Source: an uncultured Candidatus Saccharibacteria bacterium (GTDB lineage: Bacteria > Patescibacteriota > Saccharimonadia > Saccharimonadales > Saccharimonadaceae). Taken from it: DNA of 27,451 bases. The position numbers and the translations under genes are program-made. A model generated the notes under the pieces. It saw nothing but the letters and a program-made list of their open reading frames with translations. It ran no database searches and was not told the origin of the DNA. Location of the stretch: positions 1 through 27,451 of the forward strand of contig CARSRA010000009.1 in assembly GCA_949063825.1 (NCBI GenBank), written 5' to 3'. How positions within the stretch are numbered: the stretch's first letter is position 1; every line of letters begins with the position of its first letter. Shown here one piece after another: positions 15,080-20,389 of this stretch.

Positions 15080-15107
15080 ATAATAGCATGATTATAAACT
15101 TTGTCAA
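15080..15107 (-). promoter_or_regulatory. pyrE: pyrE promoter
   Basis: TTGACA (15102-15107), 16-base spacer, TATTAT (15080-15085) on the minus strand. Its -35 box is separated by only 3 bases from the -35 box of the divergent nusA promoter. Confidence 0.65.
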
Positions 15108-15110
15108 GAG

Positions 15111-15138
15111 TTGACTTCTCTCGTTCGTGCGTTATAAT
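15111..15138 (+). promoter_or_regulatory. nusA: nusA promoter
   Basis: TTGACT (15111-15116), 16-base spacer, TATAAT (15133-15138) on the plus strand, giving a leader of about 58 nt. Confidence 0.7.
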
Positions 15139-15158
15139 TGAGAGTATACAGAGATTGA

Positions 15159-15183
15159 CCGACCCAAGAGGGCCGGGATTTTT
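15159..15183 (+). promoter_or_regulatory. Attenuator-like hairpin in the nusA leader
   Basis: CCGACCC-AAGA-GGGCCGG forms two 3-bp GC blocks around one A-C mismatch (15159-15176), followed two bases later by a run of five T (15179-15183), just before the nusA ribosome-binding site. It has the form of a weak intrinsic terminator and could let NusA limit its own synthesis (inference). Confidence 0.45.
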
Positions 15184-15202
15184 AATTTGCAGAAAGGAAC
15201 AA

Positions 15203-16321
15203 ATGGAAGGATTAGATCTCAAACAATTAAGCTCGATGGTGAATGTTATTGCCGAGGAAAAAGGCTTACCGGAAGAAGTCGTACTCGACGTAGTACAAAT
15301 GGCGATCGCGGCGGCTTGGCGGCGTGAAAATGGTGACCGCGAAATGAATGTCCGGGCTCTACTCGATATTAATACTGGCAAAGCTACTGTATACGTAGAA
15401 CGCGAAGTCATCGAAGACGATCTCGCTTATAACCCGGCTACTGAAATCCCACTATCCGAAGCTAAAAAAATCGATAAAGATGCAGAAATCGGTGGAACCG
15501 TCGAAGAATCATTTGAGGTCACTGATTTTGGTCGCGTAGGTGCAGTGAGCGCTAAGCAAGTTGTCTTGCAGAGGCTCCGAGAGGCTGAGCGTGACGCCGT
15601 ACTCTCAGAATTTGAAGACAAAATCGGTACCGTAGTTACTGGCGTAGTCTCAAGGATCGAGCCACGAATTGTACGTATCGACCTAGGTCGAGCCACTGGT
15701 ATTATGCCTAAAAGCGAACAAATCGACGGTGAGTATTATACTGTTGGTGAGCGTCTACGCGTTTATATTAAAGGCGTAGAACACGATGAAGCCAAAGCGC
15801 AGCTCATACTCTCGCGCGGAAATGCGGAGTTCATTGAATATCTCTTCCGTCAGGAAGTCCCTGAACTCGAGAATGGCTCAGTAGAAATCCGCGCCATTGC
15901 GCGTGAAGCTGGCCGTCGCACTAAAATCGCTGTCATGTCTACCGTTCCGGGCGTAGATCCAGTGGGGACTTTCGTTGGTGGCCGCGGCGTGCGTGTACAG
16001 GCGATCATGAATGAGATTGGCGATCGTGAAAAAATTGACATCATTAGCTGGAGTGACAACCCCCAGGAATTTATCCGTGAAGCTCTCAGCCCAGCTGAAG
16101 TTACTAAGGTAGAAATTGATGGCAAAAAGGCTAAGGTCTATGTCGCCGAAGATCAACAGTCGATCGCAATCGGTCGCCAAGGTCAAAATGTGCGCTTAGC
16201 CTCAAAGCTCACTGGCTATGACATTGATATCGAAGTTGCCAAAGCACCGGAACGCAAAAAGCGTAAAAATGCCGAAGATTCCCTACTGAAAGCTATCGAA
16301 GGCTCAGAAGAGGAAGAATAA
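15203..16321 (+). CDS. nusA: Transcription termination/antitermination factor NusA
   Basis: RNA polymerase-binding factor controlling pausing and termination. I chose ATG 15203: AGAAAGGA lies 4 bases upstream and the NusA homology begins there (MEGLDLKQLSSMVNVIAEEK). The 34 codons upstream overlap the promoter and leader. Of 372 residues, about 1-120 form the polymerase-binding N-terminal domain. An S1 domain follows (GTVVTGVVSRIEPRIVRIDL), then KH1 (GRRTKIAVMS, GGRGVRVQAIMNEIGDREKI) and KH2 (VYVAEDQQSIAIGRQGQNVR). The tail is short and acidic (EGSEEEE); the acidic C-terminal repeats of E. coli NusA are absent. rimP, which usually precedes nusA, is missing, and nusA stands alone between its own promoter and terminator. 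Confidence 0.95.
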   Translation: MEGLDLKQLSSMVNVIAEEKGLPEEVVLDVVQMAIAAAWRRENGDREMNVRALLDINTGKATVYVEREVIEDDLAYNPATEIPLSEAKKIDKDAEIGGTVEESFEVTDFGRVGAVSAKQVVLQRLREAERDAVLSEFEDKIGTVVTGVVSRIEPRIVRIDLGRATGIMPKSEQIDGEYYTVGERLRVYIKGVEHDEAKAQLILSRGNAEFIEYLFRQEVPELENGSVEIRAIAREAGRRTKIAVMSTVPGVDPVGTFVGGRGVRVQAIMNEIGDREKIDIISWSDNPQEFIREALSPAEVTKVEIDGKKAKVYVAEDQQSIAIGRQGQNVRLASKLTGYDIDIEVAKAPERKKRKNAEDSLLKAIEGSEEEE

Positions 16322-16362
16322 GTTTTCTTCATTAGTTCAGCAAAAATATCACTAAATTAATT

Positions 16363-16387
16363 AGGGCCCACGATATTCGTGGGCCCT
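16363..16387. terminator. Bidirectional terminator between nusA and the JAMM-like gene
   Basis: A perfect 11-bp inverted repeat (AGGGCCCACGA / TCGTGGGCCCT) with a TAT loop lies between two convergent genes. The plus side continues TTTACTG and the minus side TAATTAATTTAG, so U-tracts are weak but the stem is very strong. Confidence 0.7.
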
Positions 16388-16402
16388 TTACTGCAGTAAA
16401 TT

Positions 16403-17452
16403 TTAGTCGATTGGCGGATCAACGTGCCCACAGGCAGGTTCATTTGCGCCCCCATCAATAGGGTCCGTGAGTCCTATCTTATCTGAAGAAATATAGTCGT
16501 TTGACACATCTGACACCTTATCCGTGGTATAATCCGGATCAACACAGATAATATCTTTGGTTGATGCTGCCGTTGCTGCGTCTGGTGGAATCGTGACTGG
16601 ATTACAGAAAATCCCGAACGCCAAAATAGCACAACTCGCAGCGACACAAAGTCGCCTCTGATTTTTCGCGAACCATTTCTTGGCGGCATCACGCCGCAAG
16701 CTCTCGATCGTAAATTCAAACCCATAGCGATCGGCAATCTGCTGGATCAGCACTGCATGCTTTTTCCTGCCGCCGATCTTCTCGTACAACGACCCAAAAT
16801 CAGGTAATGTTTCTAGATACTGTTTAAACTCTTTTACGCGGTCAGATACATTTTTTGTCGTCTTCCTGAGCCTATATGTATAATGACTCGTAACCACTAT
16901 ATCTTCTATCTCATGGGTATTTTCGACAAAATTCTTCAGATCCTGCTTTGAAAATAGAGACTCACTAAGGCCAGGATGATTATGTAAATTGACCCAATCT
17001 GATCCATAGCCTCGAACCTTCCTCCATCCTTCTTTTGAGATATTACACAACCGACGATTAAGCAGTGTCCCGGAGGCAAGAATACCGCCATTAGCGCGGC
17101 ACGCTACACGATACTCCAAACGCTGATCGCGCAAATATTCCATCGCTTCATCTAACGTCTCACCACAGTCGGCATATATTGCTTCTTCTAATGGGTCCGG
17201 AAGCTTTTCTAGTGACTTTTCTAGCTTATCACTATAGCCGCAGAGAACAGAGAATACAACATATGAAGCTAATGCACATAATTCCCATAGCAATGCGAGA
17301 TCACCATATTCTAATATTAGCCCATGATCTGATACGCAACAAGCAGCTGCCATTACTATAAAGCATCCAACAAAAAGCAGTAAAAAAGCAGTAAAAAAGC
17401 TACAAACATTCCGCATGCGATAATCATCGCGATATCTACCCGTCTTATCCAT
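16403..17452 (-). CDS. Membrane protein with a JAMM/MPN-like HNHP motif, possibly phase-variable
   Basis: A 349-residue protein read from ATG 17452. Two hydrophobic segments (about 19-40 and 52-72) precede a soluble domain containing WVNLHNHPGLSESLFSKQD at 153-171. HNHP-x7-S-x2-D resembles the JAMM metal-binding motif (H-x-H-P...S-x-x-D) of RadC/JAB proteins, so a metal-peptidase or JAB fold is plausible but unproven. Another hydrophobic segment (about 270-286) leads to a Cys-containing acidic tail. The ribosome-binding site GAGGGGG is placed for an upstream ATG at 17466, 14 bases away and out of frame with the main frame. That upstream frame stops after 36 codons unless one copy of an 11-bp repeat (17379-17400) is lost. 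The protein actually made may therefore start MRKERWIRRVD. Confidence 0.6.
   Translation of the reverse strand: MDKTGRYRDDYRMRNVCSFFTAFLLLFVGCFIVMAAACCVSDHGLILEYGDLALLWELCALASYVVFSVLCGYSDKLEKSLEKLPDPLEEAIYADCGETLDEAMEYLRDQRLEYRVACRANGGILASGTLLNRRLCNISKEGWRKVRGYGSDWVNLHNHPGLSESLFSKQDLKNFVENTHEIEDIVVTSHYTYRLRKTTKNVSDRVKEFKQYLETLPDFGSLYEKIGGRKKHAVLIQQIADRYGFEFTIESLRRDAAKKWFAKNQRRLCVAASCAILAFGIFCNPVTIPPDAATAASTKDIICVDPDYTTDKVSDVSNDYISSDKIGLTDPIDGGANEPACGHVDPPID
17379..17400 (-). repeat. 11-bp tandem repeat (2 units) near the 5' end of the JAMM-like gene
   Basis: On the minus strand GCTTTTTTACT occurs twice in tandem and is followed by a partial third copy GCTTTTT. Being 11 bp, gain or loss of a unit changes reading frame. 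Loss of one unit joins the upstream ATG 17466 (with its strong ribosome-binding site) to the main frame. Confidence 0.85.
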
Positions 17453-17525
17453 CTTTCTTTTCTCATAATTTTACCCCCTCGTTTATTTTGTTTGAGAAAA
17501 ATTTACTGCAAGTTTTTAATTTGCC

Positions 17526-17582
17526 TAAGGTTGCTACGCCTCAGACTAATTAATTCTCACAGCGTAATAATTAACAACCTTA
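17526..17582 (-). promoter_or_regulatory. Structured 5' leader of the JAMM-like gene
   Basis: An outer 8-bp inverted repeat (TAAGGTTG 17526-17533 with CAACCTTA 17575-17582) encloses an inner 5-bp one (TACGC 17535-17539 with GCGTA 17562-17566). This gives a long-stem leader RNA just after the promoter. It matches no riboswitch class I recognise. Confidence 0.4.
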
Positions 17583-17589
17583 TGCTTTT

Positions 17590-17618
17590 ATTGTAGCACA
17601 CATTATCAAAAAAGTCAA
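17590..17618 (-). promoter_or_regulatory. Promoter of the JAMM-like gene
   Basis: TTGACT (17613-17618), 17-base spacer ending TGC, TACAAT (17590-17595) on the minus strand. The predicted leader is about 120 nt to ATG 17466. Confidence 0.65.
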
Positions 17619-17691
17619 TACTATTTATGATTATTTTGCTGAAAAGGCAAAAAATTGCTCTAATTAAACCTCTCTAACTCTCTACAGATTA

Positions 17692-17982
17692 CTATCTACC
17701 CTACTTTGCGGTGCAGCGTAGGGGGCGACCGCTGCCACGAGCGTAGTAGTCCTGCGGAAAAACAACGCTACTATTGAAGGACAGGAGGTAGGCATTTGTG
17801 GAAGAGTTCGCCGTACGTGACCAAGCATAGCCGACCGCAGTCTCACTGCTCAACGATCCCGAAGTGTAAAGATAGTAGCCACCGTAGGCAAAGTCGAGAG
17901 GACTACTTTGGATCTTGGTAGATCCAGCAGAGCTATTCGTAATACCATAGGTAGTAGTGATGAGGGTCTTGTGAAATTTATC
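17692..17982 (-). pseudogene. Cassette B: start-less 3' fragment of the same surface-protein family as cassette A
   Basis: Translating the minus strand, the frame opens after a TAA that ends at 17983 and stops with TAG at 17701-17703. It has no ATG, GTG or TTG at its beginning. After TLITTTYGITNSSAGSTKIQ it enters the conserved block PLDFAYGGYYLYTSGSLSSE (from 17901), then TAVGYAWSRTANSSTNAYLL and a variable stretch ending ARGSGRPLRCTAK. The 66-codon block has exactly the length of that in cassette A (3640-3837), with 46 identical residues, and the nine bases after the stop (GGTAGATAG) are identical before homology ends abruptly. Upstream of PLDFAY the copies do not resemble each other. It lies about 90 bases downstream of the initiator tRNA gene, on the same strand. 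I read it as a variable-region cassette rather than an independently expressed gene. Confidence 0.72.
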
Positions 17983-18025
17983 TTAAAGCAATTAGTATTA
18001 CGACAATAATACGACTTAGGCCTAA

Positions 18026-18076
18026 AACCAAAATGAGGCCAAAAATCGGGGGGGCGATTTTGACCTCATTTTGGTT
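18026..18076 (-). terminator. Long hairpin at the 3' end of tRNA-fMet
   Basis: AACCAAAATGAGG (18026-18038) is exactly complementary to 18064-18076. After a small internal bulge the stem continues with AAAATCG (18042-18048 with 18055-18061), closing a loop of six identical bases (C6 on the tRNA strand). The tRNA-side arm begins inside the tRNA's own AACCA end. On the tRNA strand the far arm ends TTTTGGTTTTAGG, so it probably acts as the tRNA terminator. Confidence 0.65.
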
Positions 18077-18148
18077 GCGGGAGTTGGATTTGAACCAACG
18101 ACCTTTTGGTTATGAGCCAAACGAGCTACCAGGCTGCTCTATCCCGCG
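18072..18148 (-). tRNA. Initiator tRNA-fMet (CAT anticodon)
   Basis: 77 nt with encoded CCA. The acceptor stem GCGGGA/TCCCGC is preceded by C1, which faces A72 unpaired, the initiator hallmark. The D-arm GAGC-AGCCTGGTA-GCTC has the A11-T24 pair of initiators. The anticodon loop is CTCATAA and the T-arm GTTGG-TTCAAAT-CCAAC. The sequence closely follows E. coli tRNA-fMet. One deviation is that the anticodon stem is TTTGG/CCAAA, so only two of the three conserved G-C pairs (30-40 and 31-39) remain, and 29-41 is T-A. Confidence 0.93.
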
Positions 18149-18230
18149 ATACATAGTAATTATACATCAGATCTTTGGCTTTTGCAAGCAGTTTTTATAC
18201 CAAACTCATCTATTCGTTAACTATATGCAA

Positions 18231-18257
18231 TAGCCCCGCAGAAATCCTGCGGGGCTA
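18231..18257 (-). terminator. Intrinsic terminator downstream of the small basic protein gene
   Basis: A perfect 11-bp stem (TAGCCCCGCAG / CTGCGGGGCTA) with a 5-base loop, 37 bases after the stop of the minus-strand gene at 18295. The U-tract is weak (CTATTGC). The sequence is nearly the same as the hairpin at 11460-11480, so this looks like a recurring terminator element. Confidence 0.65.
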
Positions 18258-18294
18258 ACATAATAATGTGCTTAGCGTAAGGTCAAAACATAGG

Positions 18295-18660
18295 TTAAGA
18301 AACCTGATCATGATACCATTGCCAAAATTCCCTTTCCTGTTGCCTGCGCCATTTTTTAAATTTCCTGAGCCCCTTTGCGCCCTGCTTCTTTGCCTTTTTG
18401 TACTGCTTGGCGATTTTTTTCTGCAAAATGGACCATTTCTTTTTGGCTTTTTTAGCTAACTTAGCTCGATCCGCCGCCGAATCTGCCCAAAAATTCTTGG
18501 CGCCGCTGGTGATTTTAGAAACTTTCGCCTTGAAATCATCATAGGTCATCGCCTGACAAACAACAGGTTCAAAAAATGAATCTAAGGTCTTCGCAGTCGG
18601 TGATATATTGACCACCAATATGAAGCCCAAAATATAGAAGAATCTCTTTAGTTTTACCAT
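18295..18660 (-). CDS. Small, very basic exported protein of unknown function
   Basis: A 121-residue protein from ATG 18660, chosen because AAGGGGGTGAG lies just before it; an in-frame ATG at 18693 is upstream of that site. The N-terminus is a signal peptide or anchor: MVKLKRFF, a hydrophobic core YILGFILVVNI, then polar residues. The rest (about 40-121) is lysine-rich and predicted helical, for example RAKLAKKAKKKWSILQKKIA and KQYKKAKKQGAKGLRKFKK, ending in an aromatic segment EFWQWYHDQVS. I recognise no family. High charge with aromatic residues suggests binding to DNA, polyanionic surface polymer or membrane outside the cytoplasm (inference only). A strong own promoter (18732-18760) and a terminator make it monocistronic. 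Confidence 0.7.
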   Translation of the reverse strand: MVKLKRFFYILGFILVVNISPTAKTLDSFFEPVVCQAMTYDDFKAKVSKITSGAKNFWADSAADRAKLAKKAKKKWSILQKKIAKQYKKAKKQGAKGLRKFKKWRRQQEREFWQWYHDQVS

Positions 18661-18731
18661 AATCTCACCCCCTTTCCAGTAAAACCATACCAAAGACTAT
18701 ATTGATACTATAAAATAGTCCTTCTCTATCT

Positions 18732-18760
18732 ATTATATCATACTTACCGATGTACGTCAA
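18732..18760 (-). promoter_or_regulatory. Promoter of the small basic protein gene
   Basis: TTGACG (18755-18760), 17-base spacer, TATAAT (18732-18737) on the minus strand. One mismatch from consensus, so probably well expressed, with a leader of about 65 nt. Confidence 0.75.
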
Positions 18761-18818
18761 TGCAAAGAATGCCCCCACACCTAATTTGACAAAAAGTAGC
18801 CTAGATTATCACTTAACT

Positions 18819-20375
18819 TTACCGAGAAGTACTCTTTGAGGATTTCAGAGACCTTGAGTACAGAAAACAATAAATTAACGGCGGCATTAAATAAATTTGC
18901 AACGCATTGGCGGGACCAGAGAAAAATTGTAACGTGATTAAGTAAGCAATGATGAGCGCAACGAACAGCGGCAAATCCAGTAACGACCAAAATTCGCTCT
19001 TCGACCCAAAAGCTAGCCAAAATGCCAACAAAACCAATCCGATACCTACTACGCCCAGCTCAAGTAAGAGACTAATTGGCTCGTTTTGGATAATCGCATT
19101 CGGAGCAGCAAGCTCATTCTCCGGGAAAGCACGTGATATCGCAACACCAGCACCACCAAGTCCAACCCCAAACATTGGATTTTTGAGCCAGGTCTGTAGG
19201 GCGACCCCACTCAGACCAAGACGGATATTCGTTGATGCCGGGATATAACCATCGAATTTAGATTCTGGAACATTTTGAGCACTATCAGAATCATTGGAAT
19301 TCGGACGATTATCCGAAGAGTTATCCACAGAGTTTTCCACCGATCCAGTATCGCCTTCCGGAAGGCTCGAATTATCCGACTCTGAAGCCGCTTGCGGTCT
19401 TAAATCAATTATACCGAGAGAGAGTTGATGGATTACCTTTGTCGTCCCGGTACAAAAATTATCAGTCGTCGGACTAATCGTCGCAAAAATCCCCTGCATC
19501 GCTAAAGTACATAAAAAACTCACTACTGGTATAATGATCAGCGAAAATCGTTCTTTACCTAGATGACGTAGTATGGCAAATATAATTAAAATAACCAAAG
19601 CAATACCATAAGCGTAAATCGCGCCGCGTGACATTGTCAAAAAAAGTGTCGCCGAGAAAAAACTAGCAAAAGCTATCAGCCATCGACGCTGTTGCCGTGA
19701 AAACTCCCGAAACACAAGCTGATAAAGCGCGTACAGCGTCGGCGCAAGAAGGAGATTGCCCATATATTGCGGCTCAATCGCGAAGCCAGAAGGATGTGGG
19801 AAACCAAAGGTCCAAGAAGTACAGCCTAGGCAAAGTAGGGTGGTGTTTCTCGAAACGCCAAAAACATCAAGTAGACACTGTATCCAACAAAAAACACAAA
19901 CCAGCGCCGTAGAAATAAAAAATACTGCAACTAGATGATATGGGAATTGCTTTGCTGGTTTTAATAATGGGATTAAATAGATCAACGCGAATACCGCAAA
20001 GAATATCAGCCAAATGATCCCGGCCGTCAAGAAGGCTCGGAGCGGATTTACTGACCAAAAGATTGATAACGTAGCATAAAATGGGAAAAGCGCGAACAAG
20101 AAAAATTTCCGATCAGTGAGACTTCCAAAGTTTTTTGTCCAAAAATATCGCCATGAATAGCTTTCAGTCTTATGCTGAGACTTCTGCTCTAGTCCTAAAG
20201 CGATGAATGATAAAAATGCTACCAAATCAAAGAGCACAAGCCAAATCAACGGTAAAGAAAACTCAAAATTCATCGTCTCGTTGTTCCCTAACGAGATAAT
20301 CGGATAGTAAGAAAAAAATAGCACCGCCGGCAAAGCATAGACCAAAGCGAAGCACAACCGACGAAGGACTTTCAT
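18819..20375 (-). CDS. O-antigen ligase / Wzy-like polysaccharide polymerase
   Basis: A 518-residue polytopic membrane protein with about 11-12 helices. The family signature is a long extracytoplasmic loop between helices near the middle-end, with NIRLGLSGVALQTWLKNPMF-GVGLGGAG followed by EPISLLLELGVVGIG; LTMSRGAIYAYG precedes it. This is the WaaL/Wzy_C pattern of enzymes that join or polymerise lipid-linked glycans on the outer face of the membrane. The loop also carries an unusual low-complexity Ser/Asn/Asp-rich insertion (about residues 335-375). It is the end of the surface-polysaccharide locus. ATG 20375 is 14 bases from the divergent GT4 start, and a TATAAT ends 6 bases before it, so the mRNA is predicted leaderless. 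Ligase versus polymerase cannot be decided here. Confidence 0.82.
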   Translation of the reverse strand: MKVLRRLCFALVYALPAVLFFSYYPIISLGNNETMNFEFSLPLIWLVLFDLVAFLSFIALGLEQKSQHKTESYSWRYFWTKNFGSLTDRKFFLFALFPFYATLSIFWSVNPLRAFLTAGIIWLIFFAVFALIYLIPLLKPAKQFPYHLVAVFFISTALVCVFCWIQCLLDVFGVSRNTTLLCLGCTSWTFGFPHPSGFAIEPQYMGNLLLAPTLYALYQLVFREFSRQQRRWLIAFASFFSATLFLTMSRGAIYAYGIALVILIIFAILRHLGKERFSLIIIPVVSFLCTLAMQGIFATISPTTDNFCTGTTKVIHQLSLGIIDLRPQAASESDNSSLPEGDTGSVENSVDNSSDNRPNSNDSDSAQNVPESKFDGYIPASTNIRLGLSGVALQTWLKNPMFGVGLGGAGVAISRAFPENELAAPNAIIQNEPISLLLELGVVGIGLVLLAFWLAFGSKSEFWSLLDLPLFVALIIAYLITLQFFSGPANALQIYLMPPLIYCFLYSRSLKSSKSTSR

Positions 20376-20389
20376 GTTATAATTATACC
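20376..20389. promoter_or_regulatory. Palindromic bidirectional promoter of the wzy-like and GT4 genes
   Basis: The 14-bp gap holds overlapping -10 boxes on both strands: TATAAT at 20378-20383 (plus) and at 20382-20387 (minus). Each is preceded by TGn (extended -10), and the T of each TG belongs to the complement of the opposite start codon. From one start codon to the other, CATGTTATAATTATACCATG differs from its reverse complement at only one symmetric pair of positions. No good -35 box was found on either side. Confidence 0.7.

Noticed and set aside
15101..15202. Upstream start of the nusA frame (34 extra codons)
   Set aside because: This segment contains the nusA promoter and leader hairpin, and the family homology begins at ATG 15203 with a good ribosome-binding site.
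17692..17982. Cassette B as the DGR template repeat
   Set aside because: A template should show mostly AAC/AAT at the variable codons. B has GGT, CTT, CTC, TCC, GTT, TTT and similar, and A is no better, so neither copy can be the template.
18001..18300. Integrated element with tRNA attachment site at tRNA-fMet
   Set aside because: No integrase and no repeated tRNA 3' fragment were found on the far side of cassette B; the local inverted repeat is explained as a terminator hairpin.
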